A DNA stretch of 64,000 nt from DAIMFL01 sp964372215 (lineage in GTDB: Bacteria > Pseudomonadota > Alphaproteobacteria > Dongiales > Dongiaceae), in assembly GCA_964372215.1 (NCBI GenBank), contig CAYJQC010000011.1, positions 62,001-126,000 on the forward strand, given 5' to 3'. A program made the position numbers and the translations under genes. This document shows, in pieces, positions 9,264 through 17,065 of the stretch. Below the pieces are notes generated by a model that was given only the letters and a program-made list of their open reading frames with translations, ran no database searches and was not told where the DNA came from. Each line of letters opens with the position of its first letter. Position 1 is the first letter of the stretch.

Positions 9264-10013
9264 TCAGCCGACAGCCGCCTGTTCCGCGGTCCGGGCGGTC
9301 TCCGGCGTGCCCGACACGATCATCTCCAGGATCTCGTGCTCGCCGCGCTTCAGCACCATGACCCGGTCACCGACCGCGAAGATGTCGGCCAGGCGGTGCG
9401 GACTGATGATCTACGCCACCCCGTGGCGCTTCAGCTTGAGCATGGTTTCGAGCCGGCGCTCGGTGGCCATGACCGACAGGTTGGCGGTCGGCTCGTCGAG
9501 GATCACCACCCGCGGCTCGAACGAAATCGCCCGCGCGATGGCGACCGACTGCTGCCGTCCGCCCGACAGGCTCTCGACCTTCTGGTGGACCGCGTTGACG
9601 TCGACCTTGAGCCGCTTCAGGACGGCATCGGCGTCGGCATACATCCGGCGCCGGTCGACGAACGGTCCGCGCCGCGGCCGGCGGCCGAGGAAAATGTTCT
9701 GCGCGACGTCCATGTTCCCGCACAGGGCGAAGTCCCGGCAGATCATCTCGATGCCGGATTCGCGGCTCTCCCGCGGGCTGCGGAAGCGGGTCCTGCGGCG
9801 GGCCACCAGAATCTCGCCGGAATCGTGCTGATAGGCGCCGGTCAGCACCTTCATCTGCGTGGATTTCCCGGCCGAACTGTCACCGACCAGGCCGAGGATC
9901 TCGCCGGGATGGAGCCGCAGATCGACGTTGGCGAGCGCCTGCACCGGCCCGAAGGCCTTGCTGACCCCGCGCAGCTCGACCACCGGAGCCGGGCCTGCCG
10001 GATTTTCAGCCAT
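9264..10013 (-). pseudogene. Sugar ABC transporter ATP-binding protein, nonsense-disrupted
   Basis: The reading frame encodes a single-domain carbohydrate-import ATPase: Walker A GDSSAGKST, signature LSGGRQQ, Walker B VVILDEPTA. An in-frame TAG at 9411-9413 stops it just before the H-loop. Beyond the stop the same frame continues recognisably (HRLADIFAVGDRVMVLKRGE) to a TGA at 9264. Other decay is visible. The family Q-loop tyrosine-glutamine appears as CR in MICRDFAL. An extra proline splits the SHRL motif. About ten residues seem missing after KRGE. Several independent lesions argue for a true pseudogene over a sequencing error. The intact family member would be about 260 residues. Confidence 0.85.
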
Positions 10014-10025
10014 GGGCGCCTCCGG

Positions 10026-10144
10026 TCGATGGCGGCGGCGCCGGCGAGCGCGCCGATCACCCTGTCGTAGCCGTCGAAGATCGAGCCGCCGCCGATGACG
10101 GCGGCGGCCGGCCCCGCGTCGGCGAAATACACGCCGCCCCAGGG
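10026..10144 (-). pseudogene. Remnant of a sugar ABC transporter permease C-terminus
   Basis: Immediately upstream of the broken ATPase, one frame reads AAAVIGGGSIFDGYDRVIGAL. This looks like the conserved segment near the end of ribose/xylose-type permeases (normally IGGTSLFGG followed by a glycine-rich helix). A stop codon lies in frame at 10145-10147, and the frame runs into the ATPase start region without a normal end. The order permease then ATPase on one strand fits a former operon. The rest of the permease and a sugar-binding protein gene are absent. The match is short, so the assignment is tentative. Confidence 0.4.
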
Positions 10145-10223
10145 CTAGCCGCCGGCAATCGATCCGATTCTATGGCGCCAGCCCGCGCGGCTGCCGTCGG
10201 CGCAGGCGCTTGACCACCGTCTT

Positions 10224-10235
10224 CTTGTATACAAG
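10224..10235. promoter_or_regulatory. Perfect palindrome CTTGTATACAAG, probable GntR operator
   Basis: This 12-bp perfect palindrome sits 36 bp upstream of the GntR-family gene start. Its core TTGTATACAA matches the general operator type used by FadR/FCD-subfamily GntR repressors, which makes autoregulation likely. A TTGACC hexamer at 10210-10215 could be part of the promoter, so a bound repressor would block RNA polymerase. No second copy was seen before the transporter or dehydratase genes. Confidence 0.65.
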
Positions 10236-10270
10236 GATACGATCCTCCATCAGCAATCGGGCCGAACCGG

Positions 10271-10999
10271 ATGCTCACCCACGCGGTCTCCGTCATCGAC
10301 GACGACGGCACCCTGGCCCCGCTGGCCAGCCCCAGCTTGGTCGACCAGGTCGCCGACCGGATCGTCGAGGCGATCGCCCGCGGTCGCATCGCCGCCGGGC
10401 AGCGCCTGATCGAGGCCGAGCTCGCGGCCGAGCTCAAGGTGAGCCGCGTGCCGGTGCGCGAGGCGCTGCGGATTCTGCAGAGCCAGGGCATCCTGCGCTC
10501 GGTGCCGCGCCGCGGCATGCATGTCATCGCCTTCGACGATGCCTGGCAGGCGCAGCTCTACGAGGCCCGGGTGGCGCTCGAGCGTCTGGTGCTGCGCCAC
10601 GCCGTGCTGCGGCTGCGGCGCGAACCGGCGCTGATCTCCGGCATCGACCGGGCGATCGAGCGCATGCGCGCGGCGATCGCGGCCGGCGACCGGCTCGCCC
10701 TCAACCGCGCCGACATCGCGTTCCATCGCACGCTCTGCGACATCGCCGAGAGCCCGCTGCTCTCGACCCTGTGGGAAGCGATCGCGCGCCACGTCTTCAT
10801 CATCTTCTTCAAGGAGACCTACCGGCATTCCGATCTCGGCAAGATCGTCGACCAGCATCTGCGCATGCGCGCCCTGCTGCTCGACGGCAGCGTCGCGGCG
10901 CTCGAGGCGGAGGTGCAGGAGCATGTGCGCGGCGCCTTCTCGCTGCCGCGGACAGGGACGCCCGAAGCGGCCGCCCGCCCGGCGCGCCGGGCGCGATGA
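10271..10999 (+). CDS. GntR-family transcriptional regulator, FCD (FadR) subfamily
   Basis: This 242-residue ligand-responsive repressor has an N-terminal winged helix-turn-helix (about residues 20-85, with LIEAELAAELKVSRVPVREA) and a C-terminal all-helical FCD domain (about 95-225). The FCD metal-ligand pattern is visible: Asp and His in DIAFHRTL, His in DQHLRM, and His in QEHVRG. Regulators of this group usually sense carboxylic or acid-sugar metabolites. The downstream transporter, two enolase-superfamily enzymes and a dehydrogenase fit that. It is followed after 49 bp by the solute-binding protein gene on the same strand. The palindrome just upstream suggests self-control. Confidence 0.93.
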   Translation: MLTHAVSVIDDDGTLAPLASPSLVDQVADRIVEAIARGRIAAGQRLIEAELAAELKVSRVPVREALRILQSQGILRSVPRRGMHVIAFDDAWQAQLYEARVALERLVLRHAVLRLRREPALISGIDRAIERMRAAIAAGDRLALNRADIAFHRTLCDIAESPLLSTLWEAIARHVFIIFFKETYRHSDLGKIVDQHLRMRALLLDGSVAALEAEVQEHVRGAFSLPRTGTPEAAARPARRAR

Positions 11000-11048
11000 C
11001 CGCCATCCGTTCGACAACGACAAGACCGCACTGGCAAGGGAGAGCACC

Positions 11049-12107
11049 ATGGACAGGAAGACATTGCTGACGCGCCGCCGCTTCGGCGCGCTCGCCGGCG
11101 TCACCGCAGCGGCGGTGGCCATCCCCGGGATCCGCCGCAGCGCCGCGGCCGGGGAATTGCGGATTCTCACCTGGGAGGGCTACGCCGAGGATGCCTGGGC
11201 GAAGCCGTTCGAGGCGGCGCATGGCGTCAAGGTGAGTGCCACCTATGTCGGCAGCGTCGACGAGATGTTCGCCAAGATGCAGGGATCGAAGGGCAACGAC
11301 TACGACATCGTGGCCTTCGACACCAGTTCGTTCGACCGCTACCTGGAGCAGGGGCTGATCCAGCCGATCGACATGGCGACGATCCCCAATGCCGCCAACC
11401 TGCAGCCGGCGTTCCGCAAGGTCGATCCGGTCATGCGCGACGGCAAGCAGTTCGGCGTGCCGTTCGCCTGGGGCTCGCTGCCGCTGATCTACGACAAGGC
11501 GGCCTTTCCCGACGGACCGCCCGAGTCCTGGGAGGTGATGTGGGACCCGCAATACGCCCAGCAGATCATCGCGCTCGACGACGCCAACAACAACATCACC
11601 AACGCCGCGATCGTGCTCGGCTTCGAGGATCCCTTCCATCTCAGCGATGCCCAGTTCGACCAGGTCAAGGCGAAGCTGATCGAGCAGAAGAAGCTGCTGC
11701 TCACCTACTACGCCGGGTTCGACGAGGGCGTCGACATCTTCGCCTCGAGCGGCGTCAAGCTGATGTTCTCGATGGGCGAGCCGCAGGTCGGCGGCCTCAA
11801 GGACAAGGGCGTCGACGCCGCGCTGACCATTCCCAAGGAGGGCGCCATCGGCTGGCTCGACTGCTGGACGATCAGCACCGGCTGCCAGGATGTCGCGCTC
11901 GCCCATGCGTGGATCGATGCCTGTCTCGACGGCGCGGTCGGCGAGTATCTGAGCCAGAAGTTCGGCTATGGCAACACCACCAACGAGGCGGAAAACCAGA
12001 AGGCCGGCCTGACCTATGCCGACCGGCTCGTCTTCCTGCAGACGCCGGAAGACTTCCAGAAGCGCGTCAACATCTGGAACGAGGTCAAGGCGGCCCCGGT
12101 CCAGTAG
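11049..12107 (+). CDS. ABC transporter periplasmic substrate-binding protein, polyamine-type
   Basis: This 352-residue extracellular solute-binding protein is of the PotD/PotF-like family. The ATG at 11049 follows AGGGAGAGC. It has a twin-arginine-like signal (TRRRFGALAG at residues 8-17) and likely cleavage after SAAA near residue 34, which implies export in a folded state. The mature protein opens with LRILTWEGYAED, typical of the family. It is the first gene of a transporter set with an ATPase (13502) and two permeases (14602, 15445), interrupted by a dehydratase gene. The neighbouring acid-sugar enzymes suggest the true ligand may not be a polyamine. That is inference from context. Confidence 0.9.
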   Translation: MDRKTLLTRRRFGALAGVTAAAVAIPGIRRSAAAGELRILTWEGYAEDAWAKPFEAAHGVKVSATYVGSVDEMFAKMQGSKGNDYDIVAFDTSSFDRYLEQGLIQPIDMATIPNAANLQPAFRKVDPVMRDGKQFGVPFAWGSLPLIYDKAAFPDGPPESWEVMWDPQYAQQIIALDDANNNITNAAIVLGFEDPFHLSDAQFDQVKAKLIEQKKLLLTYYAGFDEGVDIFASSGVKLMFSMGEPQVGGLKDKGVDAALTIPKEGAIGWLDCWTISTGCQDVALAHAWIDACLDGAVGEYLSQKFGYGNTTNEAENQKAGLTYADRLVFLQTPEDFQKRVNIWNEVKAAPVQ

Positions 12108-12144
12108 CCCCCCCCCGCGCATCGCGATCCGCTGCGCCACCGGA

Positions 12145-12167
12145 CCCCGGCCGTCGCCCGGCCGGGG
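12145..12167. other. Intergenic stem-loop after the binding-protein gene
   Basis: CCCCGGCCG and CGGCCGGGG form a perfect 9-bp stem with a 5-nt loop in the 106-bp gap between the binding-protein gene and the first dehydratase gene. No T-run follows. Stem-loops here often keep the upstream binding-protein message more abundant than the downstream genes, so this is probably a processing or partial-stop element. High GC content raises the chance of coincidence. Confidence 0.5.
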
Positions 12168-12213
12168 CCCGGCGGCTGTCCCTTGAACGCCATCCATCCA
12201 GGCCAGGAATCCC

Positions 12214-13434
12214 ATGCGTACCCTGCCGACCGTTTCGATCACCCATGACGGCGCATTTCCCAAGCTCAGGATCACCGCCGTCGAGTGCCACGTGCTGCTG
12301 GCGCCCGACGCCGATCCGCGATTCACGTCCTCGGCACAGGACAGCCTGCTGGTCGTCATCCATACCGACCAGGGGGTGAGCGGGGTCGGGGAATGCGACA
12401 CCCGGCCGTGGATCGCCAAGGCCGCCATCGAGGCGCCCAGCACCCACACCATGGGGCAGTGCATCAAGGACATGCTGATCGGCGCCGATCCGTTCCAGAT
12501 CGGCGAGCTGTGGACCCGGATGTATCTCGGCACCGCCATGGACGGAAGGCGCGGCGTGGTGGTGCACGCCATGAGCGCGGTCGAGATGGCGCTCTGGGAT
12601 CTCTGCGGCAAGGCGCTCGGCAAGCCGGTCTACCAGATTCTCGGCGGGGCGCCGCGCGACCACATCGTGCCATATGCCTCGCTGCAGCCGGCCGGCCATC
12701 GCTTCGAGGAATACCGCGACGCCCTGGTGGAATCGGCGCTCGACGCCAAGAAGCTCGGCTTCCGCGCGATCAAGAGCGAGGTCACCATGAACGGCCCCTA
12801 TGCCCATGGCGGCATGCGCGAGAGCTACGACCGCCATACCGAGGTGGTGGCCGCGGTGCGCCAGGCGATCGGGCCCGACATCACCCTGATGATCGACGTG
12901 CAGTACCTGTGGGAAGACGCCGCCACCTGCCTGTCGGTGGTCAAGGACTGGGCCGAGTTCGATCCCTATTTCCTCGAGACGCCGCTGTGGTCCGACAACG
13001 TCGAGGAATACGCTAAGCTGGCGGCCGCCGCGCCGATGAAGATCGCCGCCGGCGAATGGCTCGCCACCCGCTTCGAATTCAAGGAGCTGATGGATATCGG
13101 CAAGATCCACGTGGCGCAGCCCGATGTCGGCCGGGTCGGCGGCATCGGCGAGGCCAAGATCGTCTGCGACATGGCCCGGGAGCGCGGGCTGACCATCGTG
13201 CCGCATTGCTGGAAGACCGGGGTGTCGATCTCGGCCACCGCGCATCTGGCGTTCGTCACGCCGCACTGCGCCTTCATCGAGTATCTGCCGCCCCAGCTCT
13301 GCCACGAGCGCCTGCGGCGCGAGCTGGCGCACGAGGAGCTGAAGCTGGTCGATGGCCTGATACCCCTGCCGACCAGGCCCGGTCTCGGCGTCGAGGTCGA
13401 CTGGGATGTCGTCAAGCGCTACACCGTGGCATGA
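12214..13434 (+). CDS. Enolase superfamily (mandelate racemase/muconate lactonizing) dehydratase-like enzyme
   Basis: This 406-residue enzyme probably abstracts the alpha proton of a sugar acid and dehydrates it. Mandelate-racemase-subgroup residues can be placed: catalytic Lys187 in AIKSEV; metal ligands Asp228 (MIDVQY), Glu255 (LETPL) and Glu281 (AAGEW); and the Asp304/His331 pair (AQPDVGRVGG and VPHCWK). The N-terminal capping domain covers about residues 15-150. The lysine motif is KSE, not the usual KxK, which may mark a distinct substrate. It lies within the transporter operon and ends 68 bp before the preferred ATPase start. The exact acid sugar is unknown. Confidence 0.9.
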   Translation: MRTLPTVSITHDGAFPKLRITAVECHVLLAPDADPRFTSSAQDSLLVVIHTDQGVSGVGECDTRPWIAKAAIEAPSTHTMGQCIKDMLIGADPFQIGELWTRMYLGTAMDGRRGVVVHAMSAVEMALWDLCGKALGKPVYQILGGAPRDHIVPYASLQPAGHRFEEYRDALVESALDAKKLGFRAIKSEVTMNGPYAHGGMRESYDRHTEVVAAVRQAIGPDITLMIDVQYLWEDAATCLSVVKDWAEFDPYFLETPLWSDNVEEYAKLAAAAPMKIAAGEWLATRFEFKELMDIGKIHVAQPDVGRVGGIGEAKIVCDMARERGLTIVPHCWKTGVSISATAHLAFVTPHCAFIEYLPPQLCHERLRRELAHEELKLVDGLIPLPTRPGLGVEVDWDVVKRYTVA

Positions 13435-13501
13435 GAACGGCGTGAGCGCGGCGGCGATGCCGGCGCCGGCGTCCGAGGCTGTGGCGGGGGAGCGGCACGG
13501 G

Positions 13502-14584
13502 ATGCGGCTCGAACTGGTCGAGGTCAGCAAGACCTATGGGACCCTCACGGTGCTCCATCCGCTCACCCTCGCGGTCGAGGACGGCGAGTTCCTGACCATC
13601 CTCGGGCCGTCCGGCTCCGGCAAGACCACGGTGCTGCGCCTGATCGGCGGCTTCACGCCGCCGAGCGGCGGGCGCATCCGGTTCGGCGGCGCCGACGTGA
13701 CCCGCCTGCCGGCCTTCAAGCGGCCGTTCAACACCGTGTTCCAGGACTACGCGCTGTTTCCCCATATGACGGTGGCGGAAAATGTCGGCTACGGCCCGAT
13801 GGTGCGCGGCCGGCCCCGGGCCGAGATCCGCCGCAAGGTGGCGGAGACGCTGGAGACGGTCGGGCTGGGCGAGCTGCTCGGGCGCTATCCCGACCAGCTC
13901 TCGGGCGGCCAGAAGCAGCGCGTGGCGCTGGCCCGCGCCATCGTCTGCGAGCCCCGGCTGATCCTGCTCGACGAGCCGCTCGGCGCGCTCGACGCCGAGC
14001 TGCGCAAGCAGATGCAGCTCTTCCTCAAGCATCTGCAGCGGCGCATCCGCACCACCTTCCTGTTCGTCACCCACGACCAGGAGGAGGCGATCACCATGTC
14101 CGACCGGATCGTGGTGATGAACGCCGGCCGGGTCGAGCAGGTCGGCAGTCCCAAGGACATCTACTACCGACCGGTCTCGACCTTCGTCGCCGGGTTCTTC
14201 GGCGACAACAACCTGGTCGACGCGGTGGTCGGCGAGCGGCGCGACAACGTCACCCGATTGCAGACCGCGCTCGGGGTGCTGGTGGCCGGCGGCGGCGCGG
14301 TGGCGCCGGGGCTCGCGGTCAAGCTGGTGGTCAGGCCGGAGAACGTCGCGGTGTGGCCGGCCGGCAAGGGCGGCGGCGGCTACGATCATGCCGGCCGGGC
14401 GACGGTCGAGGAGGTGGTGTTCGTCGGCGCGGTCACCAGCCTGCTGCTGCGGCCGGAGACGGCGCCCGACCTGCTGATCAAGGCGACCTATACCAGCGAC
14501 CGCGGCCGGCCCGAGCTGACGCCGGGCAGCGCGGTCGGCTATGGCTGGCTGCGCGACGACGTCGCGATCGTGCCGGCCGGCTGA
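13502..14584 (+). CDS. ABC transporter ATP-binding protein, PotA-like
   Basis: This ATPase energises the importer. Walker A is GPSGSGKTT, the signature is LSGGQKQRVALARA, and Walker B is LILLDEPLGALD. An H-loop (VTHDQEEA) is present, and a C-terminal TOBE-like regulatory region covers roughly residues 270-355. The ATG at 13502 is preferred because GGGGGAG precedes it at good spacing and the protein then begins MRLELVEVSKTYG, as family members do. In-frame alternatives upstream are a GTG at 13442 and a start at 13406 that would overlap the dehydratase gene. From 13502 the product has 360 residues, normal for the family. It is followed after 17 bp by the first permease. Confidence 0.93.
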   Translation: MRLELVEVSKTYGTLTVLHPLTLAVEDGEFLTILGPSGSGKTTVLRLIGGFTPPSGGRIRFGGADVTRLPAFKRPFNTVFQDYALFPHMTVAENVGYGPMVRGRPRAEIRRKVAETLETVGLGELLGRYPDQLSGGQKQRVALARAIVCEPRLILLDEPLGALDAELRKQMQLFLKHLQRRIRTTFLFVTHDQEEAITMSDRIVVMNAGRVEQVGSPKDIYYRPVSTFVAGFFGDNNLVDAVVGERRDNVTRLQTALGVLVAGGGAVAPGLAVKLVVRPENVAVWPAGKGGGGYDHAGRATVEEVVFVGAVTSLLLRPETAPDLLIKATYTSDRGRPELTPGSAVGYGWLRDDVAIVPAG

Positions 14585-14601
14585 GCGCGGGAGGCCCGAC
14601 C

Positions 14602-15441
14602 ATGTGGCTGCGCCGCCGAATCCTCATGTTCCTCGCGGTGTTCGCGGTGCCGGCGCTGCTGGTCCTGGTGCCGCTCGCCTCGTTCCTGCGCTACAGCTTC
14701 TATTCGGTCGAGAACAGCCAGCTGGTGGCCGAGCCCGGCCTGGGCAACTACGCCGAGTTCCTGACCAACCCGATCTATCCGCAGGTCTTCGGCCAGACCC
14801 TGCTGCTGTGCCTCGAGGTCACCGGGGTCGGCCTCGTCATCGGCTATCCCATCGCCTACTTCATCTGGCGCCAGCGGCCGCGCCTGCGCTACCTCCTGCT
14901 GCTGCTCAGCGTGCTGCCGCTGTTCATGAGCTACATCATCAAGGTCTACGTCATGCGCAGCATCCTCGGCCTCAACGGGCTGCTGAACGGGCTGCTGCTG
15001 TGGAGCGGGATCCTCGACCGTCCCAGCATGGTGTTCCTGTACAACCAGACCGCCATCCTGATCACCATGGCGGTGATCTTCCTGCCGTTCGCCATCCTGC
15101 CGATCTTCCTGTCACTGGAGCGCATCCCGAAGACGCTGCTGCACGCCTCCGCCGATCTCGGCGGCCCGCCCTGGCGCACCTTCCGGCATGTCGTCCTGCC
15201 CTTGTCGCTGCCCGGCACCGTCGCCGGCGCGCTGTTCACCTTCGTGCTGGCGCTCGGCGACTTCGTGACCCCGCAGATGGTCGGCGGCACCACCGGGTTC
15301 ACCTTCGGCCGGGTGATCTGGTCGCAGTTCGGCATGGCCTACAACTGGCCGTTCGGGGCGGCGCTCGGGACCGTGCTGCTGGCCACCGCCGTGCTGATCA
15401 TCCTGGCCGCCAACCGCGTGTCGCGGCGCCGACGGGTGTAG
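14602..15441 (+). CDS. ABC transporter permease, PotB-like
   Basis: This 279-residue inner-membrane permease has about six membrane segments, beginning with the hydrophobic RILMFLAVFAVPALLVLVPL. The cytoplasmic coupling motif that docks to the ATPase is visible as the EAA-like stretch ASADLGGPPWRTFRHVVLPL, about two-thirds along the chain. The ATG at 14602 follows GCGGGAGG. It belongs to the same operon as the PotA-like ATPase and the second permease, which starts 3 bp after this stop codon. That spacing suggests translational coupling. Confidence 0.93.
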   Translation: MWLRRRILMFLAVFAVPALLVLVPLASFLRYSFYSVENSQLVAEPGLGNYAEFLTNPIYPQVFGQTLLLCLEVTGVGLVIGYPIAYFIWRQRPRLRYLLLLLSVLPLFMSYIIKVYVMRSILGLNGLLNGLLLWSGILDRPSMVFLYNQTAILITMAVIFLPFAILPIFLSLERIPKTLLHASADLGGPPWRTFRHVVLPLSLPGTVAGALFTFVLALGDFVTPQMVGGTTGFTFGRVIWSQFGMAYNWPFGAALGTVLLATAVLIILAANRVSRRRRV

Positions 15442-15444
15442 GGC

Positions 15445-16242
15445 ATGACCACCGGCGAGCGCATCCTGATGAGTCTTCTGGCGCTGTTGACGGCGGCGAC
15501 CTTCCTGGTGCTCTACGCGCCGGTCATCATCTCGACCCTGTTCTCCTTCGTCGAGTACCGGCGCGGCGCGATCGACTGGTCGACCGCCACCCTCGACTGG
15601 TATCGCGCGCTCGCCGGCAACGACAGCGTGATTTCGGCGCTCGCCAATACCGGCATGGTCGCCGGCGGCGCGGTCGGGCTGGCGCTCGTCCTCGCCTGCG
15701 TCATCGCGGTCTATGTCCAGCGCGACGACGCCATCCTGCGCGGGGCGATCGAGTTCGCGATCTTCCTGCCGTTCCTGCTGCCGCCGATCATCACCGGCCT
15801 GTCGCTGCTGGTGTTCTTCGACGATGTCGGGATGAAGCGCGACATCGTCACCATCACCATCGGCCACACCGCTTTCGTGCTGGCCATCGTCTACCGCACC
15901 ATCCTGGTGCGGCTGCAGGCGATGAGCCGGTCGCTGTTCGAGGCCTCCGGCGATCTCGGTGCCTCGCCCTGGCAGACCTTCCGCTACGTCACTTTCCCGC
16001 AGCTGCGCTCGGCCCTGCTGACCGCGGCGGTGCTGGCGCTGGCGCTGTCGTTCGACGAGACCCTGATCACCATCTTCCTATGCGGCGACGTCTCGACCCT
16101 GCCGATCCGGCTCTGGGCCATGATGCGGGTCGGCTTCACGCCGGAAATCAACGCGCTGGTGACCATCGTGCTGGCGACGTCCATCTGTCTGGCGGTCGTG
16201 GTGTCGCTGCTGATGAAGCCGCGCGGCCAGTCGTTCGAGTAG
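15445..16242 (+). CDS. ABC transporter permease, PotC-like
   Basis: This second permease (265 residues) probably forms a heterodimer with the upstream one. About six membrane segments are visible, and the EAA-like loop reads EASGDLGASPWQTFRYV. PotC-type features include the FDETLITIFL segment near the end. The gene starts 3 bp after the previous stop codon and is followed after 12 bp by a short-chain dehydrogenase gene preceded by GAGGAG, so transport and catabolism are probably on one message. Confidence 0.93.
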   Translation: MTTGERILMSLLALLTAATFLVLYAPVIISTLFSFVEYRRGAIDWSTATLDWYRALAGNDSVISALANTGMVAGGAVGLALVLACVIAVYVQRDDAILRGAIEFAIFLPFLLPPIITGLSLLVFFDDVGMKRDIVTITIGHTAFVLAIVYRTILVRLQAMSRSLFEASGDLGASPWQTFRYVTFPQLRSALLTAAVLALALSFDETLITIFLCGDVSTLPIRLWAMMRVGFTPEINALVTIVLATSICLAVVVSLLMKPRGQSFE

Positions 16243-16254
16243 AGGAGCGAATTC

Positions 16255-17046
16255 ATGGAGGCGAACAGGCTGGCGGGCCGGGTGGCGGTGGTGACGGGCG
16301 CGGCCCAGGGCATCGGCGAGGGCATCGCGCGGCGCCTGGCGGCGGAGGGGGCGAGGATCGTGGTCGCCGATATCGACGAGGCCCGGGCCACGGCGACCGC
16401 CGCGTCGATCGCCGCGGTGCAGGGCGGCGACGCCGCGGCGGCGCTGCCGCTCGACGTGGCGCGCGAGGATTCGGCCAGGGCGCTGGCGGCGGCGGTCGAG
16501 CGCGGTTGGGGTCGCTGCGACATCCTGGTCAACAACGCCGCGATCAACGACGCCACCGCCTATGACGACCTGACCATGGAGCGGCTGCGCCACGTCGTCG
16601 ACATCGACATGCTCGGCGCGGTCAATTGCACGCTCGCGCTGGTGCCCCTGATGCGCCGGCACCGCTGGGGCCGCATCGTCAACATCGCCTCGATCATGGG
16701 GATGCGCGGCAGCCGCGATTCGATCCCCTATTCGACCGCCAAGGGCGGCGTGGTGAATTTCACCCGGAGTCTCGCCTGCGACCTGGCGAAGGACGGCATC
16801 ATCGTCAACGCCATCGCGCCGGGCTTCATCAACACCCGCATGGCGCTGCTGCCCGACGGCAGCGGCCACGAGCACGAGACCGACTGGTTCAAGGACATCT
16901 ACCTGAAATACGGCCGCATCCCGCTCGGCCGCGCCGGGCTGCCCGACGACATCGCCGGCGCCGCCTATTTCCTCTGTTCCGAGGACTGCAAGTACGTGAC
17001 CGGGCAGATCCTGCTGGTCGACGGCGGCGTGTCCGCCACCTTCTGA
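16255..17046 (+). CDS. Short-chain dehydrogenase/reductase
   Basis: This classical SDR of 263 residues has the NAD(P)-binding TGAAQGIGEG motif near residues 15-24, NNAAIN in place of the usual NNAG, a catalytic serine in NIASIMG, and the Tyr-x3-Lys motif in YSTAKGG. The C-terminal ILLVDGGVSATF ending is standard. It lies between the permease and the second enolase-superfamily gene, so it probably oxidises or reduces a sugar or sugar-acid intermediate in this pathway. Cofactor preference for NAD over NADP is suggested by an aspartate at the end of beta-2 (VVADID) but not proven. Confidence 0.92.
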   Translation: MEANRLAGRVAVVTGAAQGIGEGIARRLAAEGARIVVADIDEARATATAASIAAVQGGDAAAALPLDVAREDSARALAAAVERGWGRCDILVNNAAINDATAYDDLTMERLRHVVDIDMLGAVNCTLALVPLMRRHRWGRIVNIASIMGMRGSRDSIPYSTAKGGVVNFTRSLACDLAKDGIIVNAIAPGFINTRMALLPDGSGHEHETDWFKDIYLKYGRIPLGRAGLPDDIAGAAYFLCSEDCKYVTGQILLVDGGVSATF

Positions 17047-17065
17047 CGAGAAAGCAAGCACACCG

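Noticed and set aside
7333..9831. 832-residue open frame opposite the cyclase gene and the broken ATPase
   Set aside because: Antisense frame spanning two different loci, with no recognisable domain; the minus-strand cyclase motifs are clear.
14353..14601. Extended start for the PotB-like permease
   Set aside because: The extension overlaps the ATPase gene out of frame and has no membrane-protein character; the ATG at 14602 has its own ribosome-binding site.
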